From positions 310,001 through 374,000 of the forward strand of contig NC_011295.1 in NCBI RefSeq assembly GCF_000020945.1: a DNA stretch of 64,000 nt, written 5' to 3'. This document shows, one piece after another, positions 17,112 through 24,649 of the stretch. The notes under the pieces are model-generated. The model ran no database searches. It saw nothing but the letters and a program-made list of their open reading frames with translations, and was not told the origin of the DNA. Positions within the stretch are counted from its first letter, which is position 1. Each line of letters opens with the position of its first letter. The translations under genes were made by a program, and so were the position numbers. Source of the DNA: Coprothermobacter proteolyticus DSM 5265 (GTDB lineage Bacteria > Coprothermobacterota > Coprothermobacteria > Coprothermobacterales > Coprothermobacteraceae).

Positions 17112-17825
17112 GTGATTGAAGTTCGGGAGCTACGAAAGAGTTTCGGCCAGGTTCAAGCGCTCAAAGGTATTTCTTTCCACTGCGAACCCGGAAAAGTGAC
17201 AGGGCTTTTAGGCCCAAACGGAGCTGGGAAAACCACCACCATAAGAATCTTAAGCACCATTCTCAAGCCCCTAAGTGGTACTGCCACAGTAAATGGTTTC
17301 GATGTTGTAAGAGAGTCAGACAAAGTGAGAGCATCTTTGGGTGTGGTTCTTGAGAATACAGGTCTTTACCGTCGACTTAGCGGTGACGAGAACGTGCTTT
17401 ATTTTGCAGATCTTGCCGATGTGCCCAGGGGCGAAGCTCTAGAAAGGATGCAGTTTCTCTACAAACTGCTTGAAATTGATTACGGGAAGCGGCAGGCTGG
17501 AACTTACTCCAAGGGGATGGCACAGAAGATTAACTTGGTGCGGTCCGTTATTCATGATCCCCCTGTTCTGATCCTTGACGAGCCAACAGCTGGATTGGAT
17601 GTTCCCAGCACTGTAGCGGTTAGAACATTTGTGGAGCAGCAGAAAGAAGCTGGGAAGACTGTACTATTAAGCACACATCTGATGAATGAAGTAGAGCTAC
17701 TGTGTGACTATGTGTACATAATCAACCTGGGCCTCATAGTGGCTGAGGGAACGCCTGAAGAACTTAAAAAGCGAACTCAGAGTAGTAACTTGGAAGAAGC
17801 ATTTATGAAGGTGGTGAAGGAATGA
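17112..17825 (+). CDS. ABC-2 type exporter ATP-binding protein (NatA-like)
   Basis: A protein of 237 residues. Walker A is GPNGAGKTTT, the signature region is the degenerate YSKGMAQKINLVRS (about residue 135), Walker B is LILDEPTAGLD, and the switch His is in STHLMNEVE. These match the NatA/CcmA group of ABC-2 exporter ATPases. GTG start with AAAGGAGG 7 bases before it. It overlaps the next gene, its permease, by 4 bases. The exported substrate is unknown; NatAB exports sodium, and other members export drugs or peptides. Confidence 0.88.
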   Translation: MIEVRELRKSFGQVQALKGISFHCEPGKVTGLLGPNGAGKTTTIRILSTILKPLSGTATVNGFDVVRESDKVRASLGVVLENTGLYRRLSGDENVLYFADLADVPRGEALERMQFLYKLLEIDYGKRQAGTYSKGMAQKINLVRSVIHDPPVLILDEPTAGLDVPSTVAVRTFVEQQKEAGKTVLLSTHLMNEVELLCDYVYIINLGLIVAEGTPEELKKRTQSSNLEEAFMKVVKE

Positions 17826-19000
17826 AATCCATTTTTGCTGTCATGAAAAAGGAAATTAAGGAGGCCTTCAGGGATAGACGTACGCTCATAATGAGTGTAC
17901 TCCTTCCAGCAGTTCTCGTTCCTGCCATTGTGCTTGGCATCTTCTATTTTGAAGGGAGAACGGTGGAAAAGCAAAATGCAGATGGCTTTACGGTAGCTTT
18001 CCAAGGGAGCCAGGAACTTCGATCATTTCTAAGTCAAGCTAAATTAGAAGTCATAGAAGTCCAGGATGTGGAAAAAGCAGTTTTGGAAAAAGAGGCGGAC
18101 GTGGGACTCATTGAAGAATACACATCGTCTCAATCTAAGGTTGTTGTAGTTACGTCGTATGCCTCAGGTACCAGTGGAGATAGTGCAGCTAGTTACCTTA
18201 ACAGTATTCTTCCTCTTTATAGGGAGCAGCGCATCAAAGATTACTTGAGCCAAAAGGGCATAAATGAGGACGTTTTTTCTTTGGTAGTGGTGCAGAGTAA
18301 ACAAGTAGGGGAGCCTATGGCTTTTGCCAAGTTCTTCTTGGCCTATCTGGTTTCACTGGTCATGCTTACCAGTGGTTTTGTGGGAAACGTGTACCTCGGA
18401 ACAGATATTGGAGCAGGTGAAAAAGAGCGAGGCACACTGGAGAGCTTGCTGGCTACACCCGTATCCAGATTCTCTATTGCTATGGGCAAGTGGCTTGCTT
18501 TGTCCGCCCTAAACTGCATGGGTACACTCATTTCACTGCTTTCCTTCACGTTTTCCTACTCCTATGCTATGACCCATTTCGACATGGGCTTAGGCCTTGC
18601 CACTGGAGGTTCAGCACTTGCCATCTGGGGTGCTGGTATCTGGGCCATGATCATAGGCGCAGTTTTGCTTTCCCTAACAGGTGGTGCTCTTCAGTTTATT
18701 ATCTCCATGTACAGCCGCAACATGAGGGAAGCTCAGCTTTATTTGGGACAAATGGGCATGGTGATTCTGCCTTTTATCTTCATACTCATGCCGGCGTTTA
18801 CCAATGCTTCAACCATGCCTGCCTGGGTTTTCTTCGTACCCATTGTCAATGCTTCTGCAGTTACATATAATGTCATCATTGGCAGCGTTGTATGGCCCTT
18901 GGTAGGCGCTGCTCTTCTCATAGATGTGGCTGTAGCTGTACTTCTGGCGTTTGTCATAAGCAAATTTATGAATAGGGAAAGCGTAATATTGAGAATGTAA
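17822..19000 (+). CDS. ABC-2 type exporter permease (NatB-like)
   Basis: A protein of 392 residues. One N-terminal membrane helix follows the cytoplasmic KKEIKEAFRDRRTLIMS motif. A large outside domain (about residues 45-165) and a C-terminal group of about five or six helices follow, with the ABC-2 motif EKERGTLESLLATPVSR (about residue 200). This topology is that of NatB and related CPBP-less exporters. It pairs with the ATPase overlapping upstream. The promoter of the downstream RNA is embedded in its last codons. Confidence 0.85.
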   Translation: MKSIFAVMKKEIKEAFRDRRTLIMSVLLPAVLVPAIVLGIFYFEGRTVEKQNADGFTVAFQGSQELRSFLSQAKLEVIEVQDVEKAVLEKEADVGLIEEYTSSQSKVVVVTSYASGTSGDSAASYLNSILPLYREQRIKDYLSQKGINEDVFSLVVVQSKQVGEPMAFAKFFLAYLVSLVMLTSGFVGNVYLGTDIGAGEKERGTLESLLATPVSRFSIAMGKWLALSALNCMGTLISLLSFTFSYSYAMTHFDMGLGLATGGSALAIWGAGIWAMIIGAVLLSLTGGALQFIISMYSRNMREAQLYLGQMGMVILPFIFILMPAFTNASTMPAWVFFVPIVNASAVTYNVIIGSVVWPLVGAALLIDVAVAVLLAFVISKFMNRESVILRM

Positions 19001-19015
19001 TTTTGATGGTATAAT
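18989..19015 (+). promoter_or_regulatory. Promoter of the 6S-like RNA
   Basis: TTGAGA (18989-18994) and a perfect TATAAT (19010-19015) are separated by 15 bases. The predicted start falls at about 19022, the first base of the outer stem of the RNA. The -35 lies in the last codons of the permease gene. Confidence 0.6.
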
Positions 19016-19021
19016 GTTATT

Positions 19022-19168
19022 ACCTGCCGTGTGCGTAAGCAGGGGCAGAAGTGCATCCAACAAATGCGTCTTGGGAGCTCGAATCCTGCTACTGCTCAGG
19101 TAGCAGGAGGGAAGCACCCACCTGTGTGACAGGGACGCAGCTTTCTGGCCCTTTACGGCACGGCGGGT
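19022..19168 (+). ncRNA. ssrS: Rod-shaped non-coding RNA, candidate 6S RNA
   Basis: About 147 bases with nested long-range pairing. The outer stem is 19023-19031 (CCTGCCGTG) with 19159-19167 (CACGGCGGG), 9 pairs with one G-T. The second stem is 19041-19048 with 19145-19152, one mismatch. A lopsided bubble follows (19049-19064 against 19140-19144). Next comes TGCGTC at 19065-19070 with GACGCA at 19134-19139, and an apical hairpin CCTGCTAC/GTAGCAGG (19085-19092/19100-19107). The layout and the 5' segment TGCGTAAGCAGGGGCAG resemble the GTTCGCAAGCGGGCCAG part of E. coli 6S. It is short for 6S. SRP RNA is less likely because the GGAA apical loop is missing. Confidence 0.55.
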
Positions 19169-19190
19169 TTCTTTGAAGAGGGGAGGCATG

Positions 19191-19556
19191 ATGTTGACAA
19201 ATTGGCAAGTGTTTTTTATCGCTTTTCCGCTTTGGGTATTTGCCGTTACGCTAATTGTGTTTCTCTTTTTAATTCTTCAAGCTTTAAGGAAGTATGGTGA
19301 CGAAATAAAAAAGAGTTTAGAAGATTTGCAGGTGGACATAAAGCAGATTACCAGCAGCGCGGCTACAGAGGTTCCGGAAATCTTAAGAAATGCCAGTGAG
19401 ACTTCCGAAGAAGTCAAGCAAATTACGTCCAACTTAAAACAATTCAGCGCAGTCCTTCCATATGTGGTAAGACCAAATTGGACAACGATTGCTTTGAAGG
19501 TGCTCCCGTCCGTTCTATCGTTCTTGCACATCGGCAAAGGTAAGAAGGTAAAATAA
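19191..19556 (+). CDS. DUF948-like membrane-anchored coiled-coil protein
   Basis: A protein of about 121 residues. One membrane helix (about residues 5-28) is followed by a long helical region (about 30-90) with spaced hydrophobic residues, then a basic tail. This is the layout of DUF948/YoxC-type proteins; the match is by shape, not by a catalytic motif. GAGGGGAGG ends just before two ATGs (19188, 19191); the second gives better spacing. It heads a run of three small membrane proteins that ends in a YtxH protein, which suggests an envelope-stress set. Confidence 0.6.
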   Translation: MLTNWQVFFIAFPLWVFAVTLIVFLFLILQALRKYGDEIKKSLEDLQVDIKQITSSAATEVPEILRNASETSEEVKQITSNLKQFSAVLPYVVRPNWTTIALKVLPSVLSFLHIGKGKKVK

Positions 19557-19575
19557 TACAAAGGGGGTGTTTGGC

Positions 19576-19791
19576 ATGTTATTAGGCAGGCTTATGGCAA
19601 GAGGTGACCAGACGGTTGAAAAGAGAAGTTGTTCCTGTTGGGGTCCGTTTTTTGCTGGACTCTTGCTCGGCGCCATAATTCAAGGTGCTTTGACTCTGTT
19701 AGCTCGCTGCAAAATGGAGAATGAATGCCTATGGTGCGAAGAAGATGAAGAGTGTGAAGAGTGCCAGGAACATGAAGAAGAAAAAGAGTAG
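19576..19791 (+). CDS. Small membrane protein with acidic CxxC-x5-CxxC tail, unknown
   Basis: A protein of 71 residues from the ATG at 19576, with GGGGG 8 bases before it. Cys19 and Cys21 precede one membrane helix (about residues 24-43). After the helix come Cys45, Cys51-x-x-Cys54, Cys60-x-x-Cys63 and a run of glutamates to the end. I do not recognise the family. The paired CxxC groups look able to bind a metal or form disulfides. It stands between the DUF948-like and YtxH genes, probably in one transcript. Confidence 0.65.
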   Translation: MLLGRLMARGDQTVEKRSCSCWGPFFAGLLLGAIIQGALTLLARCKMENECLWCEEDEECEECQEHEEEKE

Positions 19792-19840
19792 TAAAAGTCT
19801 GGCTTCATCAAATATGAAGCGAAACAAAGGAGGGGAAAAT

Positions 19841-20119
19841 ATGGATGATATCCGTGATACTCTTCGGGTAGCGGGCTTGTTTGCCGCTGGTGTTTTGATC
19901 GGTACTGTTTGTGGGCTTCTCTTAGCTCCCATGTCGGGAGCTGAAATGAGGGGAGTAGTTAAAGAGAAAGCTCTTAGTCTTAAGGAAAAAACTCTCGAGA
20001 AAGCTGAACAGCTAAAAGAAAAGGCTCAAGAGCTAACAAAGAAAGCAGAAGATATGATCAGTGAACAGGTAGTAGAAATCGAAGAAGAACTGGCAGAAGA
20101 AGAGGGAAAAGAAGACTAA
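19841..20119 (+). CDS. YtxH-domain protein
   Basis: A protein of 92 residues. A glycine-rich membrane helix (GLFAAGVLIGTVCGLLLAPMSGAEMR, described here as about residues 9-34) shows the YtxH pattern G-x-x-x-G-x-x-x-G-L-L-x-A-P-x-S-G. A charged coiled coil of Lys/Glu repeats follows. YtxH proteins are linked to general stress in Bacillus; their biochemical role is unknown. The ATG at 19841 is chosen because AAAGGAGGGG lies 7 bases upstream; earlier in-frame ATGs only give a Lys/Ser-rich extension inside the previous gene. Confidence 0.8.
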   Translation: MDDIRDTLRVAGLFAAGVLIGTVCGLLLAPMSGAEMRGVVKEKALSLKEKTLEKAEQLKEKAQELTKKAEDMISEQVVEIEEELAEEEGKED

Positions 20120-20168
20120 ATCGAAAAACTTCGATTTGATGAGTTGTTGACTGCTAATACTTGAACAT

Positions 20169-20202
20169 GGGGAACGCCCCAGTTAAGGGCGCTCCCGTTT
20201 TT
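20169..20202 (+). terminator. Intrinsic terminator after the YtxH gene
   Basis: GGGGAACGCCCC (20169-20180) pairs with GGGCGCTCCC (20187-20196) around a six-base loop with a small internal mismatch, followed by G and TTTTT. It separates the plus-strand small-protein run from convergent dnaJ. Confidence 0.75.
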
Positions 20203-21301
20203 AGTTGAATAAGCCAAACCTCTTCTTGTTGTCACCTTCGTGGAGTTTTCGTATCTCTTCAAGGAACTTACGCTCCTGAGGACTTAGTTTTGACGGCAAA
20301 TCCACCTTAATGGTTACATGCAAATCTCCTCTGTAACGACCGCTTTTGTCAGGAACGCCTTCGTTAGCCAGAATGTACTCTTGGTCTGGTTGTGTTCCTG
20401 GTTCAAGGAGTAGCTCCTTTTCTTCCCCTGTGGCAGTGGTCACTTTAATCTTTCCACCCAATATGGCATGGTAATAAGGCACGTGCACTTCCGTGTAAAG
20501 ATCCTTTCCTTTTCTGCGCCATGGTGGAGGGATAATTATCTTCACTGTGACGTTAATGTCTCCGCTTGCGCCATCTTTTACGGCGTTGCCTTGTCCCTTT
20601 AATGTAATCACATCGTTATTTTCTATGCCAGGTGGAATCTGCAAATCCAAGGTTCTCTGCCTTTTAACCACACCAGTACCATGGCACACTGGACAGACTT
20701 GTTCAGGCACTGAACCTGCACCATGGCACGTGGGACACGTGGTTTGGGTGATGAATACACCAAAAGGTGTACTCTGTCTGTTTTCCACTACACCAGTGCC
20801 GTGGCATCTTTCACAGGTTTTTGTCTTGCCATCTTTGGCACCTGTGCCATGGCATTCTTCGCAGAGTTCATCACGGAAGAAACGTAGCGACTTTGTGCAG
20901 CCTGTTACAACGTCTTTGAGTGATAGCGTTACTTCCAAGTTTATGTCAGTGCCCCTCGGCTTTGTTTTAGTGGCAGTTCTATTGAAGAAAGAAGATCCGA
21001 AAGGAAAGTCAGTAAAGAAATCACGGAATATGGAGTCAAAGAAATCAAAACCCTGTCCTGGCCTGTAGTACTCAGAACTAAAGCCAACGCCACCTTTGCG
21101 CATGGCGTCGTACTCAGCCCTCTTCTTTGGATCGGTGAGAACCTGGTACGCTTCGTTTATTTCCGCCATGCGCTTAGCGGCTTCCTCGTCACCCTTGTTT
21201 AAGTCAGGGTGGTATTGTTTTACCAGTTCTCGGTACTTTTTCTTGATTTCATCTACTGATGCGTCTTCCGGTACACCAAGAATTTCATAGTAATCCTTCA
21301 T
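20201..21301 (-). CDS. dnaJ: Chaperone protein DnaJ
   Basis: A type I J-protein of 366 residues. The J domain (about 1-68) has the HPD motif in QYHPDLNKG. A Gly/Phe-rich stretch includes a DFFDSIFRDFF segment. The zinc domain (about 135-205) has four CxxCxGxG repeats: CEECHGTG, CERCHGTG, CPTCHGAG and CPVCHGTG. A C-terminal substrate-binding region follows. It stimulates the DnaK ATPase. The ATG shares a base with the dnaK stop, so the two genes are one operon. grpE and hrcA, often neighbours, are absent here. Confidence 0.96.
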   Translation of the reverse strand: MKDYYEILGVPEDASVDEIKKKYRELVKQYHPDLNKGDEEAAKRMAEINEAYQVLTDPKKRAEYDAMRKGGVGFSSEYYRPGQGFDFFDSIFRDFFTDFPFGSSFFNRTATKTKPRGTDINLEVTLSLKDVVTGCTKSLRFFRDELCEECHGTGAKDGKTKTCERCHGTGVVENRQSTPFGVFITQTTCPTCHGAGSVPEQVCPVCHGTGVVKRQRTLDLQIPPGIENNDVITLKGQGNAVKDGASGDINVTVKIIIPPPWRRKGKDLYTEVHVPYYHAILGGKIKVTTATGEEKELLLEPGTQPDQEYILANEGVPDKSGRYRGDLHVTIKVDLPSKLSPQERKFLEEIRKLHEGDNKKRFGLFN

Positions 21302-23121
21302 TAGTGGACTTCTCCTTGTGGCCCTTGATCGGTGGTGTTATCACTGCCATCTCCTCCGGGCTGCTGTCCACCACCGCTCTGGTACAAATAAGCACCTGCC
21401 TTTCCCATGGCGGTAATTACATCTTCCATGAGCTGTTTTAGCTGTTCTGCCGGCTGATTGTCTCTTAGGGCTTTCTCTAAGTTATCGACCTTTTCTGTTA
21501 TCTCTTTGACGATGTCATCGGGGAGCTTCCCTTCATTTTCCTTTAAGAGTTTCCTGGCTTGATAAACATATGTGTCAGCTTGGTTTCTTGTTTCAATTTC
21601 TTCCTTACGTCTGCGGTCTTCGTCAGCGTACATCTCTGCCTCTTTCCGCATTCGCTCGATTTCTTCTTCAGTCAAGCGTGTGCTGTTGGTGATGGTGATT
21701 TGCTGACTCTTTCCTGTGGCTTTGTCTTTTGCCGTTACGCTTAAGATACCGTTAGCATCAATGCTAAAGGTGACTTCTATTTGTGGCACACCACGTGGTG
21801 CAGGTGGTATACCATCTAGGATGAATTGCCCCAAAGATAAGTTGTCCTTTGCCAGTGGCCTTTCTCCTTGGAGCACATGTATTTGCACACTGGTTTGGAA
21901 ATCTGTTGCTGTGGTGAAGATTTCTGATTTTGTTACTGGGATAGGTGTATTCCTAGGGATCAGCGTAGTCATGATGCCACCAACCGTTTCTACACCCAGT
22001 GATAGTGGGGTAACATCCACCAGTACAATATCGTTAACGGTTCCCTCGATTATACCAGCCTGTATTGCAGCGCCCATTGCTACAGCTTCCATGGGGTCGA
22101 TGCCTCTTTCCACTGGTTTTCCCATGAACTGTTCAACAAAATCTCTCACGATGGGCATACGTGTAGGTCCACCTATGAGAATAATCTTGTCTATGTCATT
22201 GGGTGTTAATTGAGCATCTTTTAGTGCCTGTTCAATGGGCCCAGCAGTTTTTTCTACGATGGGTCTCACCAATTGCTCTAGTTTTGCTCGGGTTACTTTC
22301 ATTTGAAGATGAACTGGTTGTCCGTCCTTCATTGCTATGAATGGTAGGGATATGTCAGTTTCTAAAACTGAGGATAGTTCAATCTTTGCCTTCTCCACAG
22401 CTTCATTGACCCTGATCATTGCCATTCTGTCATTACGCAAATCGATTCCCGATTCTCTCTGAAACTCTTCAAGAACGTAATCCATGAGCACTTTGTCCAT
22501 GTCACGTCCGCCTAGCTGTGTATCGCCACTGGTGGAAACTACCTGAAACACTCCGTGACCAAAGTCCATAATGGTCACGTCCAGCGTACCACCACCAAAA
22601 TCAAAAACCATGATCTTCAGTTCTTGGTTCGCTTTGTCCAAGCCGTATGCAAAAGCAGCTGCCGTGGGCTCGTTAATAAGTCTGACAACTTCCAAGCCCG
22701 CAATGGCACCTGCATCCTTTGTGGCCTGTCTTTGGGCATCGTTAAAATAAGCAGGTACGGTTATGACAGCTTTGCTAACAGGCTCTCCTAAGAAAGCCTC
22801 CGCGTCCTTCTTTATCTTTTGTAGAATAAAAGCTGAAATTTGTTCAGGCGTGTATGTTTTACCGAAAACCTGGATAGTTTCCCGTGTGCCCATTTTTCTC
22901 TTTATGCCCGTTATAGTTCCTTCGGGGTTCATGGCTGCCTGCCTTCTGGCTGGTTCACCCACGAGTATTTGACCATCTTTAGTGAATGCAACAACCGATG
23001 GCACTGTCTTGCCGTACATGGTAGTTCCTTCGGCAGATGGAATGATTGTAGGTTTGCCACCCAGCATAACTGCGGCACAAGAGTTTGATGTTCCCAGATC
23101 TATTCCTATGATCTTGGCCAT
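21301..23121 (-). CDS. dnaK: Chaperone protein DnaK (Hsp70)
   Basis: A protein of 606 residues. The nucleotide-binding domain starts [16 protein letters not shown] and has [14 protein letters not shown] and [11 protein letters not shown]. The substrate-binding domain has the linker [14 protein letters not shown] and [19 protein letters not shown]. The C-terminal lid ends in a Gly-rich tail. The N-terminal region lacks the long insert of Gram-negative DnaK ([20 protein letters not shown] suggests a family variant). The start is MAKII at 23121, with AGGAGGTG 6 bases upstream; the frame is open for 34 codons before it. It is followed directly by dnaJ. Confidence 0.97.
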   Translation of the reverse strand: MAKIIGIDLGTSNSCAAVMLGGKPTIIPSAEGTTMYGKTVPSVVAFTKDGQILVGEPARRQAAMNPEGTITGIKRKMGTRETIQVFGKTYTPEQISAFILQKIKKDAEAFLGEPVSKAVITVPAYFNDAQRQATKDAGAIAGLEVVRLINEPTAAAFAYGLDKANQELKIMVFDFGGGTLDVTIMDFGHGVFQVVSTSGDTQLGGRDMDKVLMDYVLEEFQRESGIDLRNDRMAMIRVNEAVEKAKIELSSVLETDISLPFIAMKDGQPVHLQMKVTRAKLEQLVRPIVEKTAGPIEQALKDAQLTPNDIDKIILIGGPTRMPIVRDFVEQFMGKPVERGIDPMEAVAMGAAIQAGIIEGTVNDIVLVDVTPLSLGVETVGGIMTTLIPRNTPIPVTKSEIFTTATDFQTSVQIHVLQGERPLAKDNLSLGQFILDGIPPAPRGVPQIEVTFSIDANGILSVTAKDKATGKSQQITITNSTRLTEEEIERMRKEAEMYADEDRRRKEEIETRNQADTYVYQARKLLKENEGKLPDDIVKEITEKVDNLEKALRDNQPAEQLKQLMEDVITAMGKAGAYLYQSGGGQQPGGDGSDNTTDQGPQGEVH

Positions 23122-23223
23122 AATTGCACCTCCTGCATTTACTAGTTCCTTTACGCTTCTACTTATGATATTTACCAGCCTGAGACCTCTTTTATGCACC
23201 CAAGGCCTGCTGATTGAGCGCAT

Positions 23224-23249
23224 TTCTTAACAATGATTTAAGAATTATA
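23224..23249 (-). promoter_or_regulatory. dnaK promoter -10 box and inverted repeat operator
   Basis: On the minus strand TATAAT (23249-23244) is followed at once by TTCTTAA-N7-TTAAGAA (23244-23224), a perfect 7-7-7 inverted repeat placed at the expected transcription start, about 105-120 bases before the dnaK start. The -35 region is weak (CTATCA with 17-base spacing). No CIRCE element is seen here, so this repeat is the best candidate for heat-shock control. Confidence 0.5.
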
Positions 23250-23272
23250 CGCAGCCCTTTGCGGTATGATAG

Positions 23273-23335
23273 TTATCGAAGAACGGAAGTATATCTTCCG
23301 AGTAAGCCTCCCTGTGAGATGCATACCCCTGGCAT
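23273..23335 (-). CDS. Possible 20-residue peptide with a strong ribosome binding site
   Basis: An ATG at 23335 opens 20 codons (beginning M-P-G-V-C-I-S-Q-G-G) and ends in TAA at 23273. AAAGGAGGTG precedes it with GGAGG 8 bases before the ATG, as good a site as any in the window. Two perfect hairpins lie within it (GAGATGC/GCATCTC and CGGAAG/CTTCCG). It sits between the amidohydrolase and the dnaK promoter. It may be a leader peptide. It may instead be an accident of a structured plus-strand RNA that carries the complement of the SD site. Confidence 0.35.
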   Translation of the reverse strand: MPGVCISQGGLLGRYTSVLR

Positions 23336-23369
23336 CTCACCCACCTCCTTTCCTCACCACACCTACAAA

Positions 23370-23402
23370 GGGACGGTTACCCCCACCGTCCCTTTTCTTT
23401 TT
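23370..23402 (+). terminator. Plus-strand intrinsic terminator with no plus-strand gene before it
   Basis: GGGACGGT and ACCGTCCC (23370-23377, 23385-23392) form a perfect 8-pair stem with a 7-base loop, followed by TTTTCTTTTTT. Read on the minus strand it has only TTT after the stem. It may still serve the minus-strand amidohydrolase, but its strong direction points to an unseen plus-strand transcript starting after about 23270. Confidence 0.65.
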
Positions 23403-23413
23403 TATCTATTTGT

Positions 23414-24580
23414 CTATTGGAGTTTGTTCACAGCAATCTGTCCGTTTACCATAACGAACATTGGCTTTCCGTCAACAGATAGTGGATCTCCTTCCCAAAG
23501 TACTAGATCTGCATCCTTACCAGATTCAATGGAGCCCAAGCGCTCGTCCAATCCTAGGATCTTTGCAGCATTGATGGTTATGGCTTTTATGCCTTCATCA
23601 TATGGCAGGCCGTACTTTACAGCCAAGCCCACAGTTAGAGGAAGGAACTGTATGGGGATAACAGGGTGATCTGTCATTATAGCGAAGAGAACGCCGTGTT
23701 TATGGAGTACTGCGGGTGTTTCGAAACTTTTGTTCATGAGTTCCACTTTGCTTCTATTGGTTAAGTTTGGTCCAACAATACATGGGAACTTGGATTCAGC
23801 AATTTCCTCAGGTACTAAGTGTCCTTCAGTGCAGTGGTCAATGGTTATGTTTATGTCGAACTCTCTAGCTATTCTGATAGCGGTTAGGATGTCATCAGCC
23901 CTGTGAGCATGGATCTTCATGGGGATTTCCTTACGAAGTACCATGCAAAGATGTTCCATACCCAAGTCAAAATCAGGTTGCTTTTCGGGCTCATTGGCGT
24001 ATTTTTCTTTCTTTTCCATATAAGATTTTGCTTTGAGTAGCGCCTGCCTCATCAGTGATGCTGTGGCCATTCTGGTTACTGGAGACTTCTTCATGTCCCT
24101 GTAGACCCTCTTGGGGTTTTCGCCAGTAGCAGCTTTCAATGCAACGGGATCTTTAATAACCATCTTGTCAATGGCTTTTCCAAAGGGCTTGAAGACGCAA
24201 GCTGTGCCTCCTATGACATTTGCAGAACCAGGAGCAGCACAAATGGTGGTTATGCCGCCTTCTAAAGCATCTTTGACGCCCTGTTCCATGGGATTGATTC
24301 CGTCAATAGCTCTAAGGTAGGGCGTTACAGGGTCTACCCATTCGTTGTAGTCTGCACCTTCCCATCCGAAACCTTCTTCAGAAATGCCTACGTGTGTGTG
24401 AGCATCAATGAACCCAGGCATCAGCGTCAAACCTTTTCCATCTACAACATTTGCTCCTTCTACTTGAATGTCTCCTGCAGAAACCTGGCTGATTTTACCA
24501 TCTTCTACTAGAACGCTGCCTTTGTCAATAACACCATGGGAAACTGTGTAAACCTGGACGTTAGTGATGAGTACTTTCAC
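23414..24580 (-). CDS. Amidohydrolase (imidazolonepropionase-like family)
   Basis: A metal-dependent hydrolase of 388 residues. The beta-sandwich start (VLITNVQVYTVSHGVIDKGSVLVEDGKI) is followed by the metal motif GFIDAHTHVG (about residue 62). KIHAHRADD, IDHCTEGH and MTDHPV supply the later His/Asp ligands, and the end has the typical SIESGKDADLVLWEGDPL. The substrate is not evident; relatives hydrolyse cyclic amides or dipeptide analogues. The GTG start has GGGAGG 7 bases upstream. Three direct repeats of a CIRCE-like half-site lie 35-69 bases before it. Confidence 0.85.
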   Translation of the reverse strand: MKVLITNVQVYTVSHGVIDKGSVLVEDGKISQVSAGDIQVEGANVVDGKGLTLMPGFIDAHTHVGISEEGFGWEGADYNEWVDPVTPYLRAIDGINPMEQGVKDALEGGITTICAAPGSANVIGGTACVFKPFGKAIDKMVIKDPVALKAATGENPKRVYRDMKKSPVTRMATASLMRQALLKAKSYMEKKEKYANEPEKQPDFDLGMEHLCMVLRKEIPMKIHAHRADDILTAIRIAREFDINITIDHCTEGHLVPEEIAESKFPCIVGPNLTNRSKVELMNKSFETPAVLHKHGVLFAIMTDHPVIPIQFLPLTVGLAVKYGLPYDEGIKAITINAAKILGLDERLGSIESGKDADLVLWEGDPLSVDGKPMFVMVNGQIAVNKLQ

Positions 24581-24614
24581 ACTTACACCTCCCAAATGCG
24601 GTAAGTAATATTAG

Positions 24615-24649
24615 TTAGCACACTTAAATATTAGCACTCATTAGCACTC
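24615..24649. repeat. Three direct repeats of TTAGCAC(A/T)C upstream of the amidohydrolase
   Basis: TTAGCACAC at 24615 and TTAGCACTC at 24631 and 24641 lie in the same orientation. TTAGCACTC is exactly one arm of the CIRCE element bound by HrcA, whose normal form is an inverted pair with a 9-base spacer. Here no inverted partner is present. The last copy runs over the stop codon of the DUF401 gene. Confidence 0.6.

Noticed and set aside
19022-19168. SRP (4.5S) RNA or tRNA
   Set aside because: No GGAA apical loop with the conserved SRP helix 8, and no cloverleaf or CCA end; the 6S-like layout fits better.
23214-23669. A 151-codon plus-strand frame over the 3' end of the amidohydrolase
   Set aside because: It is the reverse of an amidohydrolase coding region and the terminator hairpin; its protein has no recognisable pattern and no SD site.
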